The notes under the pieces: generated by a model
Database searches by the model: none
What the model saw: only the letters and a program-made list of their open reading frames with translations
What the model was told of the DNA's origin: nothing
DNA from: Pigmentibacter ruber
Lineage (GTDB): Bacteria; Bdellovibrionota_B; Oligoflexia; Silvanigrellales; Silvanigrellaceae
NCBI RefSeq assembly: GCF_009792895.1
Contig: NZ_WSSC01000003.1
Coordinates: 248,001-312,000 of the forward strand
Direction: 5' to 3'
DNA length: 64,000 nt
In this document: positions 19,178 to 28,563 of the stretch, piece by piece
Position numbering within the stretch: the first letter of the stretch is position 1
How the letters are laid out: each line of letters opens with the position of its first letter
Program-made: the position numbers and the translations under genes

Positions 19178-20734
19178 TCATCCTCTTAAATGTGATAACG
19201 CCCAATTCCTAAAAAAATTACCTCTTTGCTCAAAATTTTTGAATTCATCAAAACTACTACAAGCGGGAGATAATAGTATTATTTCCTCATCTAAAGCTTC
19301 TTTCAAAGCTAAATTGGCGGCTATTATTAATTTATCAGAAGTATTTGCTATATATTTTTTATAATCTTTTAATTCAGAAACTATCTTAGATGCAGCTTGT
19401 CCAAAAGGATATATTTTAACTACATTATTGCCTAAAAATTCAGTCAAGGGAAGATAAGAATCGCCTTTAGGTTCTCCACCAATTAAAAGTCTAATTGGGC
19501 TATTAAAAGATTTTAAAGCGACTAAAGTACTTTCAACATTTGTTGCTTTTGAATCATTAATTATTAATAAATTTTTAGAATTATTATTTTCATCATTATA
19601 AAAGCTAAAATTTGCATTAATTTTTTCTAGTCGATGTGGTAAATGTTGATAATTGGTTAAAGACTCTTCCCATTGTTTAACTATATCATTTTCTGATAAT
19701 CCTAGAAAAAAAGCGCATAAACTAGCTGCAAGGATGTTATACATGTTGTGTTTTCCTGGCAAACAGGCTTTTTTAATGGACCATGATATTTTTTGATTTT
19801 CAAAATAATATTCAATTTGTGAAGAATTATTATCACAATATTTTGAATAAACTGTAAAATATTGATCAGGTAATAATAAAGAATAAATATCTAAATTTTT
19901 TAATTCTTTATATATAGAGATAGGAAGAATTTTGGATGAATAAAATCTTGAATAATTTATATTTAATTTGTTTTTATCAAAATTTTGATTTTTTTCTTCA
20001 TCTATAACTATTATTTTAGCTTTAGGTAAAGATAAACCATAAAAAAGAGCTAATTTTAAAACTGTTTTCTCAATAATAACAAATCCATTATCGCTTGTTA
20101 ATAAAACTAGTCTCCATTTAGCTTTTAAATACTCGTATATTGTTTCGTATCTTTGTAAATGATCATTCTGAATATTTAAAAAAATACTACATATTGGATT
20201 TAATGTTAGAGTTGTTTCAAGTTGATAGCTACTTAATTCTATAACATAGGTATCTGTATTGCTGTTGTTTAAAATAGCTTCAGATAAAGATAAACCAATA
20301 TTTCCACATGCTATAGGTTTAAATTTTTTTTGTAAAAGTTGGGATAAATAATTTGTTGTCGTACTTTTTCCATTTGTTCCAGTGATACCTAAAATATTAC
20401 ATTCTTTTGATATAAACCATGATGCAGCTTCGATTTCACTGATTACAGGAATATTATTGGATTTGCACGCTAAAATTAAAGGATTGCTTAATAATATTCC
20501 GGGAGAAATAATTAAAATGTGACAATTTTTAATTAATTTGGTTGTATCTTGAAAAGAATCTTCGAAGGAAATATTTAATTCTTGAAGTTGTTTTTTAGTG
20601 CTTTCTGATATTATTTTATCTTCAATTAAAAATACATTTATGTTGTTTTTTTTTAATAATTTTGCTATTGCTATGCCGCTAATTCCAGCGCCAGCAATAT
20701 AAAAATTTAAATTATGTAAATCTTCTAAAGCCAT
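19178..20734 (-). CDS. murD: UDP-N-acetylmuramoylalanine--D-glutamate ligase
   Basis: A 518-residue Mur ligase that adds D-Glu to UDP-MurNAc-L-Ala. It has the N-terminal NAD-fold pattern YIAGAGISGIAIAKLL, the ATP loop ILGITGTNGKSTTTNYL, PGKHNMYNILAAS and the C-terminal LLIGGEPKGDSYLPL and LLSPACSSFDEF, which are MurD features. It is about 80 residues longer than E. coli MurD; much of the surplus is in a middle region (about residues 225-310) rich in Asn, Lys and Tyr. The next genes are mraY upstream and ftsW downstream, both within 4 bases. Confidence 0.95.
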   Translation of the reverse strand: MALEDLHNLNFYIAGAGISGIAIAKLLKKNNINVFLIEDKIISESTKKQLQELNISFEDSFQDTTKLIKNCHILIISPGILLSNPLILACKSNNIPVISEIEAASWFISKECNILGITGTNGKSTTTNYLSQLLQKKFKPIACGNIGLSLSEAILNNSNTDTYVIELSSYQLETTLTLNPICSIFLNIQNDHLQRYETIYEYLKAKWRLVLLTSDNGFVIIEKTVLKLALFYGLSLPKAKIIVIDEEKNQNFDKNKLNINYSRFYSSKILPISIYKELKNLDIYSLLLPDQYFTVYSKYCDNNSSQIEYYFENQKISWSIKKACLPGKHNMYNILAASLCAFFLGLSENDIVKQWEESLTNYQHLPHRLEKINANFSFYNDENNNSKNLLIINDSKATNVESTLVALKSFNSPIRLLIGGEPKGDSYLPLTEFLGNNVVKIYPFGQAASKIVSELKDYKKYIANTSDKLIIAANLALKEALDEEIILLSPACSSFDEFKNFEQRGNFFRNWALSHLRG

Positions 20735-20738
20735 TAAA

Positions 20739-21854
20739 TTACCTTAATTTAAGAGTTAAAATACTCAGCAAGGCAAGAATAAAACTAATAATCCATATTC
20801 TTACTGTGATTTTTTGTTCAGGCCAACCCTTTTTTTGGTAGTGGTGATGAACTGGTGCCATTCTAAAAACTCTCTTACCTCTTGTTTTAAAAGATGCGAC
20901 TTGTATAATAACACTAAGCGCTTCTGCAACAAATATTCCTCCCATGAGAACTAATAATATTTCATGACCAGTAATAATTGCTACAGCCCCTAATATGCCG
21001 CCAAGTGCTAAAGCACCTGAATCTCCCATAAAGATTTGGGCAGGAAATGTATTATACCAAAGAAATCCAATAGAGGCTCCAATAAGAGCAGATAAAAAGA
21101 CACTAATTTCTCCTGAACCAGGTATTGAATGATAAAGAAGATATTTTGATATGACAATGTTACCTGTTACGTAGCTTAAAATTGTTAATGTTAATGCACA
21201 GGTTATGACAGGTCCAATTGCAAGTCCATCTAATCCATCAGTTAAATTAACAGCATTACTTGATCCAACTATTACTAATATTGCAAAAGGAGCATAAAAA
21301 ATTCCTAAATTTATAACTAAATTTTTAAAAAATGGAATATTTACAGAAGTTGGATTTAAAACATAAGCTGAAGGATTAGTTATTTGTAAAGATGACCACA
21401 AATGCCAAGTAACTGCAATGGTCCCAAAAAATAATAAACCAAGCATTTTCTTTTTACTTGATAGACCATCTGTATTTTTTTTAGATATTTTAAGATAATC
21501 ATCCAAAAATCCAATAAATCCATAACCAATAGTTACAATAAGCAGTGTAGTAAAATGTCTATTTGTTATATCCATCCAAAGAAAAGAACTAAATAATGTT
21601 GCAAAAATAATAACAACTCCTCCCATAGTTGGAGTTCCTTTTTTTTGCATTTGTTCTTCTAGTCCAAGTTCACGAATTGGTTGACCCGCTTTAAGGGATC
21701 GTAGCAAACGTATTGCTTTGGGATATAGCAACATTGAAACTATTATACTTGTGATAAGAGCAAGAATAGTTCTACTTGAAAGATAAGAGAATGCTTTTAA
21801 TCCTGAAAGTTTAGGATTAATCATAATTAATTTGATTATTAGTAAATAAAGCAT
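20739..21854 (-). CDS. mraY: Phospho-N-acetylmuramoyl-pentapeptide transferase
   Basis: A 371-residue integral membrane enzyme that transfers phospho-MurNAc-pentapeptide to undecaprenyl phosphate, making lipid I. Family signatures are clear: GTPTMGGVVII, FLDDYLKISKKNTDGLSSKKK, the catalytic NAVNLTDGLDGLAIGP and the histidine-rich APVHHHYQKKGWPE. I keep the ATG at 21854, which has GGAG about 12 bases upstream; an inner ATG at 21824 has no ribosome site. It directly follows murE by 3 bases, with no murF between them. Confidence 0.97.
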   Translation of the reverse strand: MLYLLIIKLIMINPKLSGLKAFSYLSSRTILALITSIIVSMLLYPKAIRLLRSLKAGQPIRELGLEEQMQKKGTPTMGGVVIIFATLFSSFLWMDITNRHFTTLLIVTIGYGFIGFLDDYLKISKKNTDGLSSKKKMLGLLFFGTIAVTWHLWSSLQITNPSAYVLNPTSVNIPFFKNLVINLGIFYAPFAILVIVGSSNAVNLTDGLDGLAIGPVITCALTLTILSYVTGNIVISKYLLYHSIPGSGEISVFLSALIGASIGFLWYNTFPAQIFMGDSGALALGGILGAVAIITGHEILLVLMGGIFVAEALSVIIQVASFKTRGKRVFRMAPVHHHYQKKGWPEQKITVRIWIISFILALLSILTLKLR

Positions 21855-21857
21855 TTC

Positions 21858-23528
21858 TTAACACTTCTCCTTTTTTAAAATTGATAATGCTATTTGAGGA
21901 TCAGAGAATGGAAACTTCTTGTCACCTATAATTTGATAATCCTCATGTCCTTTGCCTGCAACTAAAACAATATCAAATTCTGTGCTAGAGTTAATCGCGA
22001 GCTCAATTGCTTTTCTGCGATCTTTCTCACGAATACAATTTTCTGTATTAGTATTTATTCCAGAAAAAATTTCATCAATAATACTATCTGGATCTTCATT
22101 ACGAGGGTTGTCGGATGTTACAATAACTCTATCAGACAATTCTGCAGCTATATGGCCCATTAATGGTCTTTTGCTTTTATCACGATCTCCTCCGCATCCA
22201 AAAACAGTAACAAGATTTCCCCTTCCTTCTGCTCTTAAGATTTGTGAACAAACTTGAATAGCTTTTTCTAAAGCATCTGGAGAATGAGCATAATCTATTA
22301 TGACAGTAGGTTGTTTGTGAGTTTCTTTTTCAGAATTTTTTACTACTTCTAATCTACCTGGTATATTTTTTAAATTAAACAGGCATTCGCAAATAGTTTT
22401 AATTTCAAACTCTTGATAAATCATAGCAGCTACTGAACATAATATATTGTAAAGCTGAAATTGGCCAATGAGAGGGGTTTTGACTTCAAATTCTTTTATT
22501 ATTGTTTGAGGATTTTTAAAAATAATAGAAGCAAAATTTCCAAGTAAATTAGATTTAGATTCTTTTATTTCAATAAAAAATATATTTTTATACTGACTTG
22601 AATATTTATTAAAAAAAACTAAGCCTTGATTTGCTTCTCCAATTCCAATTGCAGTTCTACTGGGTGATTTTGCAGCCTCACAAAAGAAATCCCATTCTGA
22701 ATTATTTAAACAAAAAATGGCACAACCATTTTGCTTTAAATGTGATTTAAAAAGCTTTAATTTTGCATTTCTATAAGATTCCATAGTTCCATGATAATCT
22801 AAATGATCTTGAGTTAAATTAGTAAATATTGCAATATCAACCAACCACTTTCCTATTCTATTTTCACTCAGTCCATGTGAGGTTGTTTCCATAATAATCT
22901 GATTAATATCAGAGTAATTACAGTAGTTTAGAATTTGAAGAAATGTTGGATAATCAGGTGTTGTTACATGTGAGGATTCTATAACTTTATCTTTTATTTG
23001 CAAACCTAATGTACCAATTCTTAATGAATCTTTCTGAGTTATATTTTCGTAAATTTGCGAACAAATTTGAACAGTAGAAGTTTTTCCATTTGTTCCAGTT
23101 ACAGCAATAGTATTAAATTTATTAGAATCAATTTTGAAAACAATTTCTAATATTTTATTAATACTTTCCTCTATATTATCAACTAATAAAAAATATTCAT
23201 GCGATAAAATATTATTTATAGTTTCTTCACTCATTTTATTTTTTGTAGCAAATAGTAATAAATTTTTTTTGGTGCTTGCTATATAGTTATTTGAATTCAA
23301 TATTTCTTCTATTAAAGAATTACCATCGAACTTATTTCCTACTCTTGCAAAGTAAACAAAAGAGTTTTCTATATATGTATTTGTATTTCTTTTGTATTTA
23401 TGTAGTTCTTTTGAATTTATAACAATTTCGAGCTTACATTCTTTTAAGTTAACTATTTTTTTATTTGTTATTCTATTCAGATCTTCTGGAGAGCATTGCG
23501 GAATTTTTAAATTTATTGAATTTAGCAT
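21858..23528 (-). CDS. murE: UDP-MurNAc-L-Ala-D-Glu ligase, meso-DAP adding
   Basis: A 556-residue Mur ligase. The ATP loop is TIAVTGTNGKTSTVQ, followed by the family segments HVTTPD and FTNLTQDHLDYHGTMESYRNAKLKLF. The C-terminal motif DNPRNEDP is the signature of MurE enzymes that add meso-diaminopimelate, so the organism probably has a DAP-type peptidoglycan. The N-terminal domain is rather divergent, and the protein is about 60 residues longer than E. coli MurE. It lies one base after ftsI. Confidence 0.96.
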   Translation of the reverse strand: MLNSINLKIPQCSPEDLNRITNKKIVNLKECKLEIVINSKELHKYKRNTNTYIENSFVYFARVGNKFDGNSLIEEILNSNNYIASTKKNLLLFATKNKMSEETINNILSHEYFLLVDNIEESINKILEIVFKIDSNKFNTIAVTGTNGKTSTVQICSQIYENITQKDSLRIGTLGLQIKDKVIESSHVTTPDYPTFLQILNYCNYSDINQIIMETTSHGLSENRIGKWLVDIAIFTNLTQDHLDYHGTMESYRNAKLKLFKSHLKQNGCAIFCLNNSEWDFFCEAAKSPSRTAIGIGEANQGLVFFNKYSSQYKNIFFIEIKESKSNLLGNFASIIFKNPQTIIKEFEVKTPLIGQFQLYNILCSVAAMIYQEFEIKTICECLFNLKNIPGRLEVVKNSEKETHKQPTVIIDYAHSPDALEKAIQVCSQILRAEGRGNLVTVFGCGGDRDKSKRPLMGHIAAELSDRVIVTSDNPRNEDPDSIIDEIFSGINTNTENCIREKDRRKAIELAINSSTEFDIVLVAGKGHEDYQIIGDKKFPFSDPQIALSILKKEKC

Positions 23529-23529
23529 T

Positions 23530-25410
23530 TTAATGTTCCTGACGAGAATTTCTTTCCAAATGAATGGGCACTAAAGCAGATTTTTGCAATTTTGGTTGAG
23601 CTTCATTAGTAGGTCTGGACTTACTCCTTAAATATGCATTTTCATATGGAATAACATTAAATATTCCCTTTGAATTTAAGTATTGCACAGTTTTTTTTCC
23701 TATTTCAGCAAATACAGGACCAGCTAATGGGCCTCCATAAGCTGGTCTTACTCCTGCTTCGTCGATTACTACAACAATCGCTAATTTTGGATTATCAGAG
23801 GGTATCACTCCTTCAAAAACAGCAGTTCTTCCTGAATAAGAATGATCTTTTTGCGACCAAATTTGAGCTGTACCTGTTTTACCTGCAACTAAAAGACCAG
23901 GAATGCGTGCTGGAGAACCGGTTCCTCCTTCTTCTTCTACAACGGATTCCATCATCTTTGCTATTTTTTTACTTGTATCATTTGAGATATACTTTAAAGG
24001 GGGGCCTGTGAAATCCATATTTTTACTTTGACTAAGCGAAATAAGATTTACTCCATGATCCGTCCCATCTCCGACAATAATTGATAATGCATGTGCTAAC
24101 TGTAATGGAGAAATTGCAAAACCTTGCCCAAAAGCCATATTTGCAAAGTTCATTTCTCTCCAAGAATTTAAATTTTTGATTCTACCACTCCACTCACCAG
24201 GTAATCCGGTTCCTGGAGCACGCCCAAAGCCAATCTTCATTAAAGAATCAAAAAATGTTTCACGCCCTATTTTTTGAACAACTTTATACGCTCCAATATT
24301 ACTACTCACTTTTAAAACTTCTTCAGGAGTAATCCAACCATGTGGATGTGTGTCATGAATGATTCCACCAGGAAGAGACATTTGGCCATTTTCTGCATAA
24401 ACTTTAGTTTCTTGATTAATCACTTTCATATCTAAAGCTTTAGCTATCCACATTGGTTTTACAACGGATCCTAATTCAATGGCATCCATTACTGGTCTGA
24501 ATCTTCTTGCAGATGGATCGTTTTCTGGTGGATTATTTAAGTCATAGCTTGGATAGCTCGCGATAGATAAAAGCTCACCAGTCTTTACATCCATAACAAT
24601 TGCACTACCTCCTTTAGCTTTAGCTTTGACTACTCCTTCTTTCAGTGCATTTTGTGTGAATTCTTGAATGGAAAGATCTATTGATAATTTTAAGTTTGGG
24701 GCAATTTGTTCTGGTTTAGAGGCATCATTTGGCACTGACATGACTAAACGTCCTCGAGCATCTTTCATAACTTCAGATTTTAAGGGTTTTAAGTTAAGCC
24801 TAGAATTATAAATTTTTTCAATTCCTTCTAAGCCATTTCCTTCAGAGCCAACAAAACCAATGAGCTGTGCAGCTAAATCTTTTTCAGGATAAAACCTTTT
24901 AGATTCATCAATAATACCAATAAAATCTTGCCATTTTTTTAATGACCCCATTTTGTGAAATTCGTTAAAACTAATTTGCCTTTTTAACCATATAAAATTT
25001 CTTTTTTCTGTTGAAAACTTCAGTAAATCTTGAAGAGGAATATTGATTTGTTCAGCAACTTTAGCAAGTATTTTAACATCATTAGGCATTTTTTTTGTTA
25101 GTAAATAAATACTAGGTCTTGAAATACTTACTGCTAATATCCGTCCATTTCTATCAGTAATAGAAGCTCTTGGTGGAGCTATCATGAGATTTGTTTCAAA
25201 TTGTTTTGAACCAGTACTGATTAGTTTGTTTCTTAATGGAGTTGGAAAGAGTGTTATCCACGCATATCTGGTTAAAATAATAATTAAAAAAGAGCAATAA
25301 ATGAGACTCATTACATATGCTCTTACTTTATAGTTAACTATACGTTTATTATCTGATTTTTGAAAGCCAAGTAAAAATTTAGAAAGTCCTAATAATGTTT
25401 TTATTGTCAT
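23530..25410 (-). CDS. ftsI: Class B penicillin-binding protein FtsI (PBP3)
   Basis: A 626-residue septal transpeptidase. A cytoplasmic N-terminus is followed by a single membrane anchor (about residues 32-50), a pedestal domain that includes PPRASITDRNGRILAVS, and the transpeptidase domain. The three active-site motifs are present: SxxK in ELGSVVKPMWI, SxN in KVSSNIGAYK and KTG in VAGKTGTAQIW. The position after ftsL and before murE is canonical. The C-terminal 40 residues after the domain are polar and rich in Arg, Ser and Gln. FtsI works with FtsW, encoded nearby. Confidence 0.96.
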   Translation of the reverse strand: MTIKTLLGLSKFLLGFQKSDNKRIVNYKVRAYVMSLIYCSFLIIILTRYAWITLFPTPLRNKLISTGSKQFETNLMIAPPRASITDRNGRILAVSISRPSIYLLTKKMPNDVKILAKVAEQINIPLQDLLKFSTEKRNFIWLKRQISFNEFHKMGSLKKWQDFIGIIDESKRFYPEKDLAAQLIGFVGSEGNGLEGIEKIYNSRLNLKPLKSEVMKDARGRLVMSVPNDASKPEQIAPNLKLSIDLSIQEFTQNALKEGVVKAKAKGGSAIVMDVKTGELLSIASYPSYDLNNPPENDPSARRFRPVMDAIELGSVVKPMWIAKALDMKVINQETKVYAENGQMSLPGGIIHDTHPHGWITPEEVLKVSSNIGAYKVVQKIGRETFFDSLMKIGFGRAPGTGLPGEWSGRIKNLNSWREMNFANMAFGQGFAISPLQLAHALSIIVGDGTDHGVNLISLSQSKNMDFTGPPLKYISNDTSKKIAKMMESVVEEEGGTGSPARIPGLLVAGKTGTAQIWSQKDHSYSGRTAVFEGVIPSDNPKLAIVVVIDEAGVRPAYGGPLAGPVFAEIGKKTVQYLNSKGIFNVIPYENAYLRSKSRPTNEAQPKLQKSALVPIHLERNSRQEH

Positions 25411-25438
25411 GTTTTATTACCTTCTAAAACAAAAAAAA

Positions 25439-25726
25439 CTATTCGGCTCGTAAAACACGCTTAGGATCAGGTAAAATATACTTAGATTTACCATTTATAT
25501 CTTTTTGCGAAAGCAAATTATCTCTAACATTTTTTTCTGTAGCAGCGAGTTCAGATTGAAGTTCAACTTGCCGCTGTCTTAGCAATTTTTCCTTCGCCTT
25601 CAGACTTGCTATTTCGTATCCTACTGAATAAGTTTTTGATCTCATTGTAATAACTATTATACCAACAATAATGGTTAAAAAAATAATTGCAATAATGGCA
25701 TCGAACCCTTTTAAAAATTTTAACAT
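25439..25726 (-). CDS. ftsL: FtsL-like division protein
   Basis: A 95-residue bitopic membrane protein in the canonical ftsL place between rsmH and ftsI. It has a membrane helix at about residues 9-28 (AIIAIIFLTIIVGIIVITMR) followed by a region with coiled-coil potential (SLKAKEKLLRQRQVELQSELA), as expected for FtsL, which bridges the division complex through FtsB and FtsQ. FtsL is poorly conserved, so the call rests on size, topology and position. Confidence 0.75.
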   Translation of the reverse strand: MLKFLKGFDAIIAIIFLTIIVGIIVITMRSKTYSVGYEIASLKAKEKLLRQRQVELQSELAATEKNVRDNLLSQKDINGKSKYILPDPKRVLRAE

Positions 25727-25729
25727 TTT

Positions 25730-26803
25730 CTAATCCTCTTTAATATTAGAAAATTCAAAACATCTTAATCTTGCTGATCGAGAACGAGAATTTTCATTAC
25801 ATTCTTCATTTGAAGCCGTTATACCTCCTCTTGGAATTTCTTTACCAAATCCTTTGTTATTATTTTCTTCTATAAGAAGCTGCATATGCAAGGGGAGATG
25901 AAATTCTTTTTGAGTATTCATTTTTTCATCAGCATTTTTTCCTTTTTGCCAATTTCGCATAGCATGTTTGACTAGTCGATCTTCCAATGAATGAAAGGAT
26001 ATAAAACCTACTTTTGCATATGAACTCACAATTTTTGGAATATCTGCAAGAAGATTTTGAATTGACTCTAGTTCTTGATTAACTTCTATCCTTAGAGCTT
26101 GAAATGTCCGAGTAGCAGGATGAACGCGACTATTTGGGTAGGACAGTACCCTCTTTACATAGTCAGCAAATTGAGTCGTGTTTTCTAAAGGAAGTAAATC
26201 TTTTTTTCTGTCAGTTACGATAGCTTTTGCTAGTTTCCTAGCTTTTGGTTCCTCACCATAATCAAAAAATATTTTAGTAAGCTCTTCTTCTGAATAAAGT
26301 TGTAGTATTTTTTTTGCTGTTAATTCTGAGCTGACATCCATACGCATATCTAAAGGCCCTGAGTGCATTATTGAGAATCCGCGCTGACCAATGTCTAATT
26401 GGGGCGAGCTAACTCCAAAATCAGCATATAATGAATGAATTTTTTCACCCTTAAATTTAGAATTGAGAATTTCTTTTAATTTGCGAAAGTTTGAATTTTC
26501 ATAAAATATATTCAAATTTTCATTCTCTAAACTGTAATTTTTTAACTTTTTACTGGCATGATCAATTGCATTGATATCTTGGTCAAAAAAAATAAAGTTT
26601 TTTTTGAAATTTTTAAGTTCAGGGTTACTAATGATTTTTTTTAGTAATTCTTCTGCGTGTCCTCCACCTCCAAGAGTAGCATCTACAAAATTTATTGTTT
26701 CTAAAGAATTTTTTTTAAAGTAGTGCAAAAGTGATTCTGTTGGTAGGATGTTTATAATTGTTTCATTCTTAAGAACAGAAAAATGTTTAAATGTAGAATT
26801 CAT
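25730..26803 (-). CDS. rsmH: 16S rRNA (cytosine-1402-N4)-methyltransferase
   Basis: An S-adenosylmethionine-dependent methyltransferase (also called MraW). I chose the ATG at 26803 (MNSTFKHFSVLKNE), which has AAAGAGG 6 bases upstream, over the longer start at 26851, which adds 16 residues that do not resemble the family. The protein has 357 residues. Motifs: VDATLGGGGHAEELL for cofactor binding, ADFGVSSPQLDIGQRGFS, and RTFQALRIEVNQEL. It opens the dcw run; mraZ, the usual first gene, is absent and the gene upstream is divergent. Confidence 0.96.
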   Translation of the reverse strand: MNSTFKHFSVLKNETIINILPTESLLHYFKKNSLETINFVDATLGGGGHAEELLKKIISNPELKNFKKNFIFFDQDINAIDHASKKLKNYSLENENLNIFYENSNFRKLKEILNSKFKGEKIHSLYADFGVSSPQLDIGQRGFSIMHSGPLDMRMDVSSELTAKKILQLYSEEELTKIFFDYGEEPKARKLAKAIVTDRKKDLLPLENTTQFADYVKRVLSYPNSRVHPATRTFQALRIEVNQELESIQNLLADIPKIVSSYAKVGFISFHSLEDRLVKHAMRNWQKGKNADEKMNTQKEFHLPLHMQLLIEENNNKGFGKEIPRGGITASNEECNENSRSRSARLRCFEFSNIKED

Positions 26804-26961
26804 TGAAGCCTCTTTAATAGAATGCAAAAAAAACCGTATAATCTTTAACATTTAGTCAAAAGTGTGGCACAGTCATTCGTGCCTAAATCATTTAACTTCA
26901 AATTCTTAAGACCGATAATGATCGTGAAAAAGAGATCAACGGTTATAGAAAGAAAATTGCC

Positions 26962-27816
26962 ATGATTATAAGATTTATGCAAAAAATGGGTGAAAAAAGT
27001 AAGAGATTAGTTTTTCTAATTTCTTTAGTTATTTTATCACTTTCTGTTTTTAGTTGCATGACAAGATCTGGTCAAATTGATGATCAAAATGTAAATGATG
27101 CCAAACCAGATATACTAGATAGCAAAGATAATCCTGATTTTGCTGAAGGCCTTTTACCGCCAGCAAATCAAAATATTCTATTACCATACTACGTACAAGC
27201 TGGTGACAATTTAGCAAAAATATCAAAGAAAATATATGGTAAGGCTTCTAGTTGGAAAAAAATAGCTGAATTAAATAAGTTGACAGATGCAAATAGAATT
27301 TATGCCGGAGATGTTATTTATTACCAACTAAGTAATGAATCAAAGATGTTTGCTGAAAAGTATGAAAGTGCTCCAAAAGCTAAAATTATTGTGAAAAGAG
27401 GAGACACATTAACTAGTATTTCTAGAGCTGTTTTTGGAAAAGCAAAGGATTGGCGTGTTCTTTGGAAAGAAAATCCGCATATAGTGAATCCTGATAGAAT
27501 TAAAGAAGGTGTAGCGGTTTATTTCAGACCAAAAGCTTTGACAGCCGATATTAAGGGTTATGGAATACCTGATCAAAAGCCGAAAACGAGTGAGCAAGCG
27601 GGTTCTAGTGATAAAAAAGAAAGTACTGTGTCAGTAAAAGAAATAGACAAAGAAAACACAAAAGATAAAATTAACGATAAAAATTTGGATAAAAGTCAAG
27701 AGGAATTAAATAAGAAAAATAATTTAAGCGAAGATGAGATTAAGGCAATAAATTCTGGAAATTCGGAAAATTTTGTCCATCCTGATGATTCTGCTAAAGA
27801 AAGAGAAGATGAGTAA
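26962..27816 (+). CDS. Lipoprotein with two LysM domains
   Basis: A 284-residue exported protein. The hydrophobic segment (about residues 15-30) ends in a probable lipobox, SVFSC, with Cys32 as the lipid-attachment residue. Two LysM modules follow: about residues 76-122 (YYVQAGDNLAKISKKIYG) and 142-188 (IIVKRGDTLTSISRAVFG). LysM binds N-acetylglucosamine polymers, so this protein probably anchors at peptidoglycan from the outer membrane. The last 85 residues are lysine-, glutamate- and asparagine-rich and look disordered. There is no peptidase domain. It is divergent from the dcw cluster and sits 17 bases before a binding-protein gene. In-frame ATGs at 26977 and 26986 are possible alternative starts. 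Confidence 0.82.
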   Translation: MIIRFMQKMGEKSKRLVFLISLVILSLSVFSCMTRSGQIDDQNVNDAKPDILDSKDNPDFAEGLLPPANQNILLPYYVQAGDNLAKISKKIYGKASSWKKIAELNKLTDANRIYAGDVIYYQLSNESKMFAEKYESAPKAKIIVKRGDTLTSISRAVFGKAKDWRVLWKENPHIVNPDRIKEGVAVYFRPKALTADIKGYGIPDQKPKTSEQAGSSDKKESTVSVKEIDKENTKDKINDKNLDKSQEELNKKNNLSEDEIKAINSGNSENFVHPDDSAKEREDE

Positions 27817-27833
27817 ATTCAGGAATAATATTA

Positions 27834-28547
27834 ATGAAAAAAGTAATTATTTTATTGCTGATTTTTTTCACAAATTCTAAAATACTAGCATTAAATGTAG
27901 AAGATATTGAAATAGTTACAGAGGTATTACCTCCTCTTTCATATTTAGATGAAAATGGAAATATGAAAGGTATACTAATTGAACGTGTTAATAAATTAAG
28001 AGAAAAATTAAAAATAAAAAATAAAATAGAATTATTACCATGGGCAAGAGCCCTACAAAATACATCTAAAAAAGATGGGACAATGTTATTTGCATTAGCT
28101 AAGACTAAAGAAAGAGAAAATATTTTCAAATTTTGTTGTGTTGTTTTTAAAGCGAGGCAGTATTTATTTAAATTAAAATCTAGAAAAGATATCAAAATTA
28201 AAGATTATTCTGATGCAAAGAAATATAGTATTGGTGTAGTGCGTGATGATATTAAACATAAAATTCTCGAAGAATCAGGGTTTACAAATTTAGACATAGC
28301 AAATTCACAAGAACTAAATTTTAAGAAATTTATTGGAAATAGAACAGATTTATTTGCAGCTAATGAATTATCGTTAAGTTATCAATTAAAGCAAATCAAT
28401 ATGTCAATAAATGATGTGGAAAAATTAGTTGAAATTAAAGGAATAGATCCAAATCGCTATATTGCTTTTAATAAAAATACAGATGATAAAGTAATTATAA
28501 AAGTGAAAAATGCATTAGAAAAAATTTATGATTCAGAGAAAGAATAA
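27834..28547 (+). CDS. Periplasmic solute-binding protein, family 3-like
   Basis: A 237-residue protein with a clear signal peptide (MKKVIILLLIFFTNSKILA, cut near residue 19-20). The mature part resembles a small family-3 solute-binding protein: it begins with IEIVTEVLPPLSYLDENGNM, and continues with KGILIERVNKLREKL and LLPWARALQNT; this PLSYLDENG-x-x-KG pattern is typical of such receptors. No transporter genes are adjacent. Its neighbours are a LysM lipoprotein upstream and cell-wall recycling genes in the opposite direction downstream. The ligand is unknown. The distant relative at 1581-2327 shares only the general layout. Confidence 0.7.
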   Translation: MKKVIILLLIFFTNSKILALNVEDIEIVTEVLPPLSYLDENGNMKGILIERVNKLREKLKIKNKIELLPWARALQNTSKKDGTMLFALAKTKERENIFKFCCVVFKARQYLFKLKSRKDIKIKDYSDAKKYSIGVVRDDIKHKILEESGFTNLDIANSQELNFKKFIGNRTDLFAANELSLSYQLKQINMSINDVEKLVEIKGIDPNRYIAFNKNTDDKVIIKVKNALEKIYDSEKE

Positions 28548-28562
28548 TTATAAATTTATAAT
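28547..28562. repeat. 16-bp perfect AT palindrome between convergent genes
   Basis: ATTATAAATTTATAAT is fully self-complementary and fills the gap between two convergent stop codons. It could help transcription end in both directions, but it has no G or C and is short, so it may be chance. Confidence 0.3.
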
Positions 28563-28563
28563 G

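Noticed and set aside
21952-22257. Open frames on the opposite strand of the murE, murC and ftsI genes
   Set aside because: They are shadows of strongly supported genes, without ribosome sites or protein-like patterns.
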